Shown one piece after another: positions 51,229 through 59,044 of a DNA stretch of 64,000 nt. The notes beneath the pieces were generated by a model. It was not told the origin of the DNA. It made no database searches and saw nothing but the letters and a program-made list of their open reading frames with translations. Source of the stretch: Rubrivivax sp. (GTDB taxonomy: Bacteria; Pseudomonadota; Gammaproteobacteria; Burkholderiales; Burkholderiaceae_C). The DNA lies in the NCBI GenBank assembly GCA_030680415.1, contig JAUXVE010000103.1:23003-87002 (forward strand). Direction: 5' to 3'. Position 1 is the stretch's first letter. Each line of letters begins with the position of its first letter. Position numbers and translations under genes: made by a program.

Positions 51229-53597
51229 GGGTGCACCTTCGGGTTGACCACGTAGGCGGTGGTGGGCGGCGCGCCCTTGTTGTGCCGCTTGACCTCGCGC
51301 AGCACGTCCTGGGCCTCCAGTCGGTCGACGGCCTTCTTGAGCCGCTCAACGCTGCGGAAGCGGCCTTCCTGTGCCTTCTGGGCCTCGCGCCGGGTGAACT
51401 CCAGCAGTCGACCGGCCTGCACCCACTTCAGCACCGCCGCCGCGTCGGAGTCGACGCCATCGGCGCCGAGCAGCGCGAACGCGGTACGGGCATGGGCCAC
51501 AAGCAGCGTCGCCAGCCGCACCGCGCGCTCCATGCTTTCCAACGGTACCTCACGCACCTGCAGTCCATGCTCGGCCAGGGCCAGCACCGCCGCGATGCGC
51601 GCCGCGGCGCCGGGCAGCTTGGATGTCCAGTCAGCGATGCTCTCCAGCTTCCCGCCTTCGCCCTGCTGTCGCTCGATCTTGTCGGCCAGGTCGAGCCAGC
51701 ACTCCCGCGCCTCGGGTGCCAGGCGCAGCGTCTGCGGCTTCGTGACCTCGCCACCCCAGCCATCGAGCAGCGTGTGCAGCTGGTGCGAATACTCGTCGCG
51801 CACATGCTCTGGTACAGGCAGGTGCCGCCGCACGTCCCGCTGGCCGACGTTGGACATCGGCAGCGCGAACAGGAAGCGGGCCAGCAGCCCGGAGTCGCGG
51901 AACCGCCTGCTGCCCGCCACGTCGGCCAGCACCCCCGGCTGGAGTGCCAGGCCGAAGGACAACGCCGGCTTGTCGACGTGCGCCAGTCGCCCGGCCCTGT
52001 CGACGCGCATCGGTGTGCCGGCGTGGCCTTGCAGTGCGACGTCAAGGTTCGCCGCCCCACCGCTGTAGACGCCGGCCAGTATCAAGAAGATGCCGGCCTC
52101 ATCGGACAGCACCGCCATGCGCTCGCCGTGCTCGACCAGCAGGCCCTGCAGCCTCTCTGGCGTGCAGTCGCCCGTGAACAGGCGCGGCGCGCGCAGCTCG
52201 GCGGGCGTGTCGACTTCCTCGCGCTCGATCTCGGCCTCGATGGCTTTGCGGGCGGTGTTGTCCTTCGCTTTGCCGGCGTCGACCAACAGCTTCTCGATGC
52301 GCTTCTTCGCCACCGCACGCTGCGCCGTGACCTTGGCAATCTCTGCCCGCATGCGGTCGCGCATCAGCTTCTCCCAGGCCACCAGCGGCCCGGCCATCGC
52401 ATTGATGACGGCGGTCTTTCTGGTGCCGCTGGGCAGCGCGGTCAGGGTCCACAGTGCCAGGGGTTCGGTGTAGTCGTCGCCGAACGGGGCAACCTCGAAG
52501 CGCCGCTGCACCGCCGTCGCCAGCACCGCCAGCGCCACCATGACGGCCAGGGCCGGCGGCGTCTGCGTGCTCTTGGCAACTGCGTCGGCCATCTCGCCCA
52601 CCCACCCAGGCAACAGGTCTGCAGGCAGATCTGGCGGTGGCCGATTGCCTGGCAGGATGGGGTCGGGCCATTCGCCCGGCGCATCGTCATCGGCGAAGTC
52701 GCGGTCGTCGACGGGTGGCCTGAATGCCACCCGCGCGGCCAGGTCCTGGCCGTGCTGGTGTTGGTAGCGGCGCAGGATGTCGGCCACGACGCCATCAACC
52801 TCGGCATCAGTCTTCGGCGGATCGCACGCACGCTCGTTCTCTGCATGCACCGCCACGCGCACCGCGTCAGCCGGCATGCCGCGCCAGTTCAGTTGTGCGG
52901 CCCACTTCACCAGGTGCGCGTGTCGCCCGCCAGCCGCGACCTTGCCCATGATCTCGCCCGTCTCTGGGTCGACGCGCCTGGCGGGCTTCTGCGGCGCCGA
53001 CAGGTCCAGCCCCAGCCGCTGCACCAGGTCATCGAACTGGTACGGCTGGAAGGCTTCCAGGCTCACGATGCGGGTGCGAAAGGGCTCGCCCTTGCGATGA
53101 ACGAACCCAGGCACGCGCAGCACCCGCGGCAGGTCGTGCACGCTGATGTCGCCGTTGAACTTCGCCGCGAGCGCCTTCTGCATCGGCTTGAACTGCGCCA
53201 GCGCGCAGTCGGCCACCAGCCAGTAGACATGCCACTTGCCGGGGCTTGATCCGATGACGGCGTGCGGCTCGACGCCGGCCGCCAGCACAGGCTGCAGCGG
53301 CGCGTGGTCGAGGTCGACGAAGACGGCGCGCACGCCGGTGACGTTCTCCGTTTCGCGGCCGGCGCCATCGGTGTGGTTGACCGTCCAGAAGACGCCGGCG
53401 CCGCGGGTGTTGTAGGCCTGCAGCCGCTGCACATGCTGCTCGAGGGTGCCGTGCAGCACAGTCGCCAGCTCGCGCCTCTTTCCGCCGCCGTCATCGAAGG
53501 TCTGGAAGGTGACGGGCTCGCCCTCGGCCATCATGTCGAGGAAGCGTGCGGCGTCGATCAGGTCGACGGCGGGCGCCACGGGGTGCAAGGCGCTCAT
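51225..53597 (-). CDS. RepB-type primase fused to DUF3987 (YfjI-like) replication protein
   Basis: 790 residues. The N-terminal part (about 1-220) has VFWTVNHTDGAGRETENVTG, VRAVFVDLDHAPLQP and GKWHVYWLVADCALAQFKPM, as in the RepB-like primase family. A central segment (about 230-320) resembles a primase C-terminal helical domain. The rest (about 330-740) is DUF3987-like with LWTLTALPSGTRKTAVINAM (degenerate P-loop), LSDEAGIFLILAGVYSGG and DKPALSFGLALQPGVLADVA. It probably starts replication of the excised element. ATG 53597 overlaps the stop of the upstream small gene. Confidence 0.85.
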   Translation of the reverse strand: MSALHPVAPAVDLIDAARFLDMMAEGEPVTFQTFDDGGGKRRELATVLHGTLEQHVQRLQAYNTRGAGVFWTVNHTDGAGRETENVTGVRAVFVDLDHAPLQPVLAAGVEPHAVIGSSPGKWHVYWLVADCALAQFKPMQKALAAKFNGDISVHDLPRVLRVPGFVHRKGEPFRTRIVSLEAFQPYQFDDLVQRLGLDLSAPQKPARRVDPETGEIMGKVAAGGRHAHLVKWAAQLNWRGMPADAVRVAVHAENERACDPPKTDAEVDGVVADILRRYQHQHGQDLAARVAFRPPVDDRDFADDDAPGEWPDPILPGNRPPPDLPADLLPGWVGEMADAVAKSTQTPPALAVMVALAVLATAVQRRFEVAPFGDDYTEPLALWTLTALPSGTRKTAVINAMAGPLVAWEKLMRDRMRAEIAKVTAQRAVAKKRIEKLLVDAGKAKDNTARKAIEAEIEREEVDTPAELRAPRLFTGDCTPERLQGLLVEHGERMAVLSDEAGIFLILAGVYSGGAANLDVALQGHAGTPMRVDRAGRLAHVDKPALSFGLALQPGVLADVAGSRRFRDSGLLARFLFALPMSNVGQRDVRRHLPVPEHVRDEYSHQLHTLLDGWGGEVTKPQTLRLAPEARECWLDLADKIERQQGEGGKLESIADWTSKLPGAAARIAAVLALAEHGLQVREVPLESMERAVRLATLLVAHARTAFALLGADGVDSDAAAVLKWVQAGRLLEFTRREAQKAQEGRFRSVERLKKAVDRLEAQDVLREVKRHNKGAPPTTAYVVNPKVHP

Positions 53598-53815
53598 CGG
53601 TTGTCTTTCCTGCGCGCCTGGCGAGCCGCCGCACGGCGCTGCGCACGGTTCTGGGTGTGGACGATGGAGTCGACCATCGTTTCCTCGTCCACGGCTTCCA
53701 AGGTGGGATTGCAGATGCAGCGGTCACCGGCGCCGTGCACACCAGGGCACCATGAGTCGTGTCGGACGACGATGAAGTTGACGACGCCGGGCTTGATGAG
53801 GTCGTCGAGGTTCAC
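53594..53815 (-). CDS. unknown satellite protein, 73 aa
   Basis: Begins MNLDDLIKPGVVNFIVVRHD and contains SWCPGVHGAGDRCICNP with three Cys and a His that could hold a metal, then a basic tail (NRAQRRAAARQARRKDNR). ATGA overlaps at both ends. Function unknown. Confidence 0.65.
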   Translation of the reverse strand: MNLDDLIKPGVVNFIVVRHDSWCPGVHGAGDRCICNPTLEAVDEETMVDSIVHTQNRAQRRAAARQARRKDNR

Positions 53816-54096
53816 GGCTGCGCCTCACCCGGCGCCCGCAGCGCTTTCGTCAGCACGCTGCATAGCCCTCGCAACTCCGCGCCGTACAGCATCGCAACGA
53901 GCACCGCCAGCTCATCAGGTTGGGCCTGCTGCGCCTGCAGCCGCGCGATGAATAGCCGCGCCTTTTTCTCGCCCTCTAGCACGCGCAGGGCTTGCCCGGA
54001 ATGGCCAGCGCGGGCGACAATCGGCGCGTCCTGTAGTGTTTGCTCTTGGGGGGTCGGCGTCGCGAGCGCCGGCCCTTCGTCATTTGGGGCGCTCAC
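53812..54096 (-). CDS. unknown satellite protein, 94 aa
   Basis: A flexible N-terminus (MSAPNDEGPALATPTPQEQT) precedes helices (EKKARLFIARLQAQQAQPDE, LAVLVAMLYGAELRGLCSVL). Overlaps the genes on both sides by 4 nt. Family not recognised. Confidence 0.62.
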   Translation of the reverse strand: MSAPNDEGPALATPTPQEQTLQDAPIVARAGHSGQALRVLEGEKKARLFIARLQAQQAQPDELAVLVAMLYGAELRGLCSVLTKALRAPGEAQP

Positions 54097-54317
54097 TTCG
54101 CGGCCCCGTTCATTGCGTCGATCAGGGACCCCGCTCGCCAGCGAGCGAACTGCGGCCCGTCGCGCTCAGGCTGCGGCAGCTTGCCGGCCTTCACGTCCGC
54201 ATAGAACTTCGATCTGCCGCGCCCGGTGAGCTGCAGCGCCTGTTCGGCGGTCAGCCTCATTTCCGGGTGAATCACTGCCGGAAGTGCCGACAGCATCGCG
54301 CCTCGCTTCTTGCCCAT
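54093..54317 (-). CDS. AlpA-like excisionase/regulator
   Basis: 74 residues. The stretch EMRLTAEQALQLTGRGRSKF then YADVKAGKLPQPERDGPQFA and RWRAGSLIDAMNG is the AlpA-type winged-helix pattern. In P4-like elements such proteins control integrase expression or excision. The start codon is abutted by a perfect 9-bp inverted repeat whose loop contains the Shine-Dalgarno sequence. First gene of the long leftward operon. Confidence 0.82.
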   Translation of the reverse strand: MGKKRGAMLSALPAVIHPEMRLTAEQALQLTGRGRSKFYADVKAGKLPQPERDGPQFARWRAGSLIDAMNGAAK

Positions 54318-54342
54318 AGTCCAAACCCCTTTCGTTTGGACT
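54318..54342. promoter_or_regulatory. inverted repeat around the ribosome-binding site of the AlpA-like gene
   Basis: On the minus strand AGTCCAAAC, loop GAAAGGG, GTTTGGACT is followed at once by ATG. Either an operator for a dimeric regulator or an RNA hairpin that shows or hides the GAAAGGG site. Confidence 0.65.
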
Positions 54343-54484
54343 CGTTCGCTGCCTTGCGCCTATTCGCTAGGTAATGCGCCTGAGTCCGTGGGGGTGAAAT
54401 GTCCGGTTTGGGGCGGGCGCGGGCACGTCCTCACATCGCGCGCGCAGCGGCGATGTCGGGACTTGCAAAGTGCGGCGGCGCGTG

Positions 54485-55051
54485 CTACCGGCCGGCTATC
54501 TCGCGGAGCAAGCGGTGATGCGCGAGTTCGTTCTTCACCAGCGGCACGGGGTCAAGCTCGCGGCCGTCGTCGGCGCGAATCCCGGCCACTTCCAGGCATG
54601 CGGTGATGATCGTCAGGAATGGCTCGCTCAGGCCAACATCGATGCCGTGCTTGCGCGCGTTGTGGGCCACGAAGGCGACCAGACTCTGCGCGGCGTGCTT
54701 CGGCGGTCGGCGCCCAGTGCGCGGCAGGCTCTCAAGGTGGGCACGCTGGATTCCGCAGGACGAAACAAGTTCTGGCAGGTACTTGAGCGCGCCCTCCAAC
54801 GTTTCCTTACCGATGCCGATTAGGTCAACAAGGTCGGCGGCTTGAAAGGCGCGCTGCAGCGCTTCCGCGGCCTCGATCATCGCGTCGATGGCATTCTTGC
54901 GCTCGGCGACGGTCATTCGATTCACGGCCCAGTTGTCAGCGCACAGATCAGCCAATTGAGCGAGAAACTCGGGCGGCAGTTGCTGAACCTCAGACCACTT
55001 TCGCAGCTGCTCGGCCTTTCGGCGAACGACGTCCGGTGCAGGCGCGCTCAT
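54485..55051 (-). CDS. unknown satellite protein, 188 aa
   Basis: From ATG 55051, which overlaps the integrase stop (ATGA). Helical, with RRKAEQLRKWSEVQQLPPEF, MTVAERKNAIDAMIEAAEAL and PFLTIITACLEVAGIRADDG. No family recognised. A 167-bp gap with the palindrome follows before the AlpA-like gene. Confidence 0.6.
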   Translation of the reverse strand: MSAPAPDVVRRKAEQLRKWSEVQQLPPEFLAQLADLCADNWAVNRMTVAERKNAIDAMIEAAEALQRAFQAADLVDLIGIGKETLEGALKYLPELVSSCGIQRAHLESLPRTGRRPPKHAAQSLVAFVAHNARKHGIDVGLSEPFLTIITACLEVAGIRADDGRELDPVPLVKNELAHHRLLREIAGR

Positions 55052-56502
55052 GCTGCCACCTTGCGCCGGCTCTTGATCGGCGTGACGGTTGCGGCCTTGC
55101 CCTGCAGTCGCAGTGCCCACAGCTCGATTGCCGCGCGTTTCTCGGGCAGGTAGTCGTGCTTGTCGTAGTGGCGCTGCTGGATGCCACCCAGGCCGTGGCT
55201 CTGGATCTGCGCGCGCACGTCGCTGCTGATCCCCAGCGCGGCCATGTGCGTTTCAGCGGTGCGCCTCAGGTCGCGCATCTGGAACGGCCCGCGCTCGAGC
55301 TCGCCGGCCGCGGCCATGTCGGCGCAGATTTCGCCCACCAGCTCGGAAGCGGTTTCGTCGCGCAACTGCACGTCGCCGGTGGCGCTGAATAGCGGCGCGT
55401 CGGCGGTCTGACACAGTAGGCGCCGCCGCTTGATGATGGGCGCCAGCTCGGCCACGATGGGCAGCAGGTGCCGGCGTGGATTCGCTGCCCGGTTGCGGCC
55501 CTTGATGTCGCGCAGCACGAGGGTGCCGGCGCTCTCGTCAACATCGGCCGCAACGGCTCGCAGTAGCTGCCGCGGTCGCTGTCCACCAAGTAGCAGAGCC
55601 GCCGTGATGGCGTCGCGCGCCGCGCCCTCTGGCTTGCCCTGCAGCCGCTTCCAGAATGCGTGCAGCTCGGGCAGCGTCAACGCGCGGTCGAGTGCCTTGC
55701 TGAATTGCGACAGGCTCGGCAGCCGCTCCAACTGGTTGACCTCGACGCCGAATGCGGAAAACGTGCCGGGGATGGTCGGGTCAAGCCCGGCGCGCATCGC
55801 CATGCTGTAGGCGGCGCGCAGGTAAGCGCGCAGCTTCGCCGCCGTGCGGCCCTTGCCGGCGTCGATCAACTTCGCCAGCACGTCGCGGAACTGCTCGGCC
55901 TTGATCGTCGCGGCCTGCGCCTGCGCCAGCGCCGGGAATGCCTCGGTAACGTGCAAGCGGAACAGTCCTTCCGCGTCATCGTGGCTCTGCCGGCCCTCCA
56001 GGCTCTTGCAGTAGGCGTCGAGTAGCGCCTGCAGGCTGCCACGCTCTGCCCTGGCCTGCGCCGTAGCGGCGGCCTCGCGCTCGGCCTCGGTGCGCGCCTT
56101 GTCGGCCTGCTCCATTGCCGCGAAGTGCTCGCGCAAGTCGGTGATGCCGGACCTGTGCAGCCGCTGCAGCTCGCCGGCTTTGTCTCGCGCCTCGGTCAGA
56201 TCAAGCCCGCGAACGCCGGTCGGATCGTAGTTGCCGAGCACCAGCGCGTCGCGCGTGCCGTCGCTCTTGGTGAAGCGGTAGACGACGGATCGTGCGCCGC
56301 TCGGCCGGCAGCGCACGCCGAGCCGGCCGGCGCCCCGCGCCGCTGGATCAGTCAACCACTCGTCTTTGCCGGTGGCCTTCGCCTTCGTCGCCGCGGCCTC
56401 GATCTGGCGCGCGGTGATGATGCCGGCTCGGGTGCCGTTCGCCGGCTCGGGTGCCGTTTCTTTGTCGGCGTGCGTGGCCTTGCGCTTCAAATCGGATTTC
56501 AT
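55048..56502 (-). CDS. tyrosine recombinase (integrase) of the tRNA-Asn element
   Basis: 484 residues from ATG 56502 (the frame is open to 56580). N-terminal DUF4102-like arm-binding part (WLTDPAARGAGRLGVRCRPS, RSVVYRFTKSDGTRDALVLG), a SAM-like core-binding domain, and the catalytic part: Arg in LLLGGQRPRQLLRAV, box RDLRRTAETHMAALG where the usual first His is Arg, and QSHGLGGIQQRHYDKHDYL with the Tyr nucleophile. Located next to the right repeat and pointing away from it; the tRNA is at the other end. Confidence 0.93.
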   Translation of the reverse strand: MKSDLKRKATHADKETAPEPANGTRAGIITARQIEAAATKAKATGKDEWLTDPAARGAGRLGVRCRPSGARSVVYRFTKSDGTRDALVLGNYDPTGVRGLDLTEARDKAGELQRLHRSGITDLREHFAAMEQADKARTEAEREAAATAQARAERGSLQALLDAYCKSLEGRQSHDDAEGLFRLHVTEAFPALAQAQAATIKAEQFRDVLAKLIDAGKGRTAAKLRAYLRAAYSMAMRAGLDPTIPGTFSAFGVEVNQLERLPSLSQFSKALDRALTLPELHAFWKRLQGKPEGAARDAITAALLLGGQRPRQLLRAVAADVDESAGTLVLRDIKGRNRAANPRRHLLPIVAELAPIIKRRRLLCQTADAPLFSATGDVQLRDETASELVGEICADMAAAGELERGPFQMRDLRRTAETHMAALGISSDVRAQIQSHGLGGIQQRHYDKHDYLPEKRAAIELWALRLQGKAATVTPIKSRRKVAA

Positions 56503-56515
56503 GTCCGTAGGTCCT

Positions 56516-56537
56516 CGGGTGCCGTATGGGTGCCGTA
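56516..56537. promoter_or_regulatory. right arm-type integrase repeat
   Basis: GGTGCCGTATGGGTGCCGTA matches the left site at 46292-46313. A third partial copy, inverted, lies at 56609-56627 (CCGTACGGCACCTGA). These flank the attachment region in the way integrase arm sites do. Confidence 0.65.
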
Positions 56538-56653
56538 AGGCGCCGGCAGGTGGCACACTGTCGCGCACACCTGCGGACAATTATCGAGCCTAAGTGATTG
56601 ATTTGTCTACACCGTACGGCACCTGACGCACAGCAGCGGACACGGGCGAGGAT

Positions 56654-56700
56654 GACTGTTAATCCGTAGGTCCCTGGTTCGAGCCCAGGTCGGGGAGCCA
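56654..56700 (+). repeat. attR, copy of the tRNA-Asn 3' end
   Basis: 47 bp identical to 46187-46233; the 5' half of the tRNA is absent, so it is not a functional tRNA gene. It may also serve as attachment site for the next island. Confidence 0.95.
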
Positions 56701-56718
56701 TAAAACTCGAAATGAATC

Positions 56719-56753
56719 AAGCACTTGGGTCACAAGACTCAGGTGCTTTTTTC
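56719..56753 (+). terminator. rho-independent terminator next to the tRNA-derived repeat
   Basis: AAGCACTTGGGT pairs imperfectly with ACTCAGGTGCTT and is followed by a run of T's. Possibly the original terminator of the tRNA-Asn gene, now separated from it by the satellite. The end of the second integrase gene overlaps it. Confidence 0.75.
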
Positions 56754-57794
56754 TTTCCTCTCGACGGCCTGTGACGGATTTGTGCCATGAATGGCCAACT
56801 CCCCATCACGCAGACCGCCCAATCGCTCCGCATAGGGCGCCAGATGATCCGCGGCAAGGTGCGCGTACCGCCGCACCATCTCCGCACTCGCCCAGCCCCC
56901 CATCTCCTGCAAGACGAACAAGGGCGTACCGCCCTGCACGTGCCAGCTGGCCCAGGTGTGCCGAAGGTCGTGCCACCGAAAATCTTCGATGCCCGAGCGC
57001 TCCAGCGCCGAATACCAGGCCTTCGTACTGACCTGCGTGATCCGGCTACCTTGGTAGCTGAACACATGCGTGACGTGTTTCCCCAACTGCTTGGCGATCA
57101 CTGCGACCGCTTCCGCATTGAGCGGAACCGGTATCGCCTTTCGCGCCTTCGCCTGGTCTGGATGAATCCACGCCAGCCGCCTGTCCAAGTTCACTTGCGA
57201 CCACATCAACCCGGTGACGTTCGCAGCCCTCAACCCGGTCGAGAGCGAGAACGTCGCCATGTCCGCCAAGTGCTCCGGCAACTCGGCCAGCAATCGCTGG
57301 GCTTCCTGCCGCATCAGGTACCGGATGCGCCGTTTGGGCTCCCGCAGCATGCGAACTGCAGGGGCCTTGTCCAGCCATTCCCAGTCCCTGACGCACTTGC
57401 GCAGGATGGACCTCACCAATGCCAGCACGCGGTTGACCGTCGCGTTACTGCACCCTCCCGCAAGCTTGGCGTCCGTGATCTTGTCGATCAAGGCGCGGTT
57501 GATGGCATCGAGTTCTTTGCCGCCGAGGTGCGTGTCCAGCCACCTCAACTTGGCCTTGTCCTCTTTGGCGGTCGCCTTGTGCGACTGCTCCTTCAGCCAT
57601 TTCACCGCCGCCTCGTTCCAGGTCCGCCGCGGCTTCTCGCCAAGTTTGACGATCCGCCACAGTTCGGACTTGACCCGATCATGAAACTCCTGCGCTAGGG
57701 TTTTGTTGGCAGTCCCAGCAGTTCGGCGTACTCGTTCCCCGTTGGGAGCAATGACGTCGATCCACCAGACACCGCCGCGTTTGCGTAGTGACAT
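56739..57794 (-). CDS. tyrosine recombinase (integrase) of the second island
   Basis: 351 residues from ATG 57794, with AAGGA 7 nt upstream. Begins MSLRKRGGVWWIDVIAPNGE. Catalytic residues: Arg in STGLRAANVTGLMWSQV, Lys in DQAKARKAIPVPL, box HDLRHTWASWHVQGG, and Tyr in GWASAEMVRRYAHLAADHL, a complete R-K-HxxR-W-Y set. It ends 39 bp from the 47-bp repeat, the normal place for an integrase using this site. It is unrelated in sequence to the satellite integrase. Confidence 0.93.
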   Translation of the reverse strand: MSLRKRGGVWWIDVIAPNGERVRRTAGTANKTLAQEFHDRVKSELWRIVKLGEKPRRTWNEAAVKWLKEQSHKATAKEDKAKLRWLDTHLGGKELDAINRALIDKITDAKLAGGCSNATVNRVLALVRSILRKCVRDWEWLDKAPAVRMLREPKRRIRYLMRQEAQRLLAELPEHLADMATFSLSTGLRAANVTGLMWSQVNLDRRLAWIHPDQAKARKAIPVPLNAEAVAVIAKQLGKHVTHVFSYQGSRITQVSTKAWYSALERSGIEDFRWHDLRHTWASWHVQGGTPLFVLQEMGGWASAEMVRRYAHLAADHLAPYAERLGGLRDGELAIHGTNPSQAVERKEKST

Positions 57795-58057
57795 TCCGAT
57801 TCCTTTCTCAGTGTCACTTGCAACGCTTGCCGGGGTACAGGATAGCGCGAGCGGATGTGCTCCGCCAGGTCGTCCTCGAGGAACACCCAGGCACGCCCGA
57901 CCTTCGCGCCGGGGATCTTTCCGGCCTTGGCGCGCGAGCGCAATTCCTGCGGATGGCAGCGCAGGAACGCAGCGGCTTCCTTGAGATCGAGAGTCTTCAC
58001 GGCAGCATCCCCCACTGGCTGTATGAGCGCAGCGTTCGCGATGGGGAATCGCACCAT
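57695..58057 (-). CDS. excisionase-like helix-turn-helix protein
   Basis: 120 residues from ATG 58057. KTLDLKEAAAFLRCHPQELR then AKAGKIPGAKVGRAWVFLED is the MerR-like HTH_17 pattern of excisionases. The C-terminal third overlaps the integrase gene by 100 nt in another frame. A longer start at 58078 is possible. Likely controls excision or integrase expression. The 299 bp upstream, to the hotdog gene, show no gene. Confidence 0.8.
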   Translation of the reverse strand: MVRFPIANAALIQPVGDAAVKTLDLKEAAAFLRCHPQELRSRAKAGKIPGAKVGRAWVFLEDDLAEHIRSRYPVPRQALQVTLRKESECHYANAAVSGGSTSLLPTGNEYAELLGLPTKP

Positions 58058-58356
58058 GCAGACGTCCCACAGCGACACGGATCAAGGATGCTGTGAGGGC
58101 CGGTTAATCAGAACTCGCCCCAGCGCAACGTGGCGCAGGCTACCCAAGCCACAGCGCAAGTTGATGCCAGGCGACAAGGTGTCTGGTATGTGCATCGATG
58201 TACGCGGAACGAGGCTCACGCCTGAGTACGCCAGAGTTGGTTGGTTGTCGCCGCACGGACTGTGACGATACCGATGCCGCGCGCGCCAAGAGATCGGACC
58301 AGGCCGGGCTGTCAACAGCCGGCTTCGCGGCGATCACCCACACACCCAAGGCTGCA

Positions 58357-58782
58357 ATGAACGAACAAGGCATCAGTGAAATCTGCTTCGAAGAGGCATG
58401 CACCATCCACCCCGACCAGACCGCGAAGAGCCTGTTTTCCAGGCTGGCGCACGGCTGCGCGTACGCAGATCAACTGCTGGATGGGCTGGCAACGGGCTAC
58501 CTCGTTGCGCTAGTCGAGTCGGTCTGCATCCGCGAGATGCTTCGTCACATGGACACGACCACCGAGATCATCGTAGGCCGCGCCATCAACATCCAGCATT
58601 GCGCACCTGTGGCACCGGGCAAACGGGTTTGGCTGCGTGGCTGGACGAGCCGACTCGGCGAGCGCAGCACCACATTCACAGTGCAGGTCTTCGACGACCA
58701 CGAAGCGATTTGCGATGGCAGCGTGACGCTGATGGCGACATCGCGCACGGCCCTTGAAGCTCGCCTGGCACGCAAAGCCTGA
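58357..58782 (+). CDS. hotdog-fold thioesterase-like protein (FlK-like)
   Basis: 141 residues. LATGYLVALVESVCIREMLR then a beta-rich part INIQHCAPVAPGKRVWLRGW and TSRLGERSTTFTVQVFDDHE is the layout of thioesterases resembling fluoroacetyl-CoA thioesterase and its relatives. The FlK-type Thr/Glu/His catalytic residues are partly recognisable (Glu in ALVESV, His in IQHCAP). Substrate unknown. It is the only plus-strand gene between the excisionase-like and DUF2274 genes and may be cargo. Confidence 0.72.
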   Translation: MNEQGISEICFEEACTIHPDQTAKSLFSRLAHGCAYADQLLDGLATGYLVALVESVCIREMLRHMDTTTEIIVGRAINIQHCAPVAPGKRVWLRGWTSRLGERSTTFTVQVFDDHEAICDGSVTLMATSRTALEARLARKA

Positions 58783-58816
58783 ACCATCAACGTGGTGCCC
58801 ACGCACGTACCCGCCC

Positions 58817-59044
58817 CTACGTTGTCGGTGCATTGCGCAGGGCCTTGAATGCCCTGTCTCTCTCCATGAAAGCCGCCAGCATGTGCGGGATCAGCGTCGG
58901 CGCGTCGACCGGCTCGCTCCAAACCTGCGCATGCAAGTCGGCGTAGCGATCGAGCATCGTCTTGAGTTCGATCGACAAGGTGACGGTGAGCTTCACCGTC
59001 TCGGTCCGGGGCAACGGCCCCAGGCGCAGTTTGGGCGCGCTCAT
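58817..59044 (-). CDS. DUF2274 protein of conjugative transfer cluster
   Basis: 75 residues. KLRLGPLPRTETVKLTVTLS followed by ELKTMLDRYADLHAQVW matches the small DUF2274 proteins encoded after trbI in Tn4371-like elements. ATGA overlap with the trbI stop. Function unknown. Confidence 0.82.
   Translation of the reverse strand: MSAPKLRLGPLPRTETVKLTVTLSIELKTMLDRYADLHAQVWSEPVDAPTLIPHMLAAFMERDRAFKALRNAPTT

Larger units (their letters stand above)
46187..56700. mobile_element. integrative element at tRNA-Asn, probable phage satellite
   Basis: Bounded by 47-bp identical direct repeats. The intact tRNA gene is kept at the left end. All recognised genes (17) point left and most overlap or nearly touch. 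The set comprises an integrase, an AlpA-like regulator, a RepB primase/DUF3987 replication protein, a small-terminase-like HTH protein and a prohead-protease-like protein, with no portal, major capsid, tail or lysis gene that I can recognise. This combination fits a phage satellite or a heavily reduced prophage better than an autonomous phage. Confidence 0.88.

Noticed and set aside
56654-56700. Second tRNA-Asn gene
   Set aside because: Only the 3' 47 nt are present; D arm and 5' acceptor strand are missing. It is an attachment-site duplicate.
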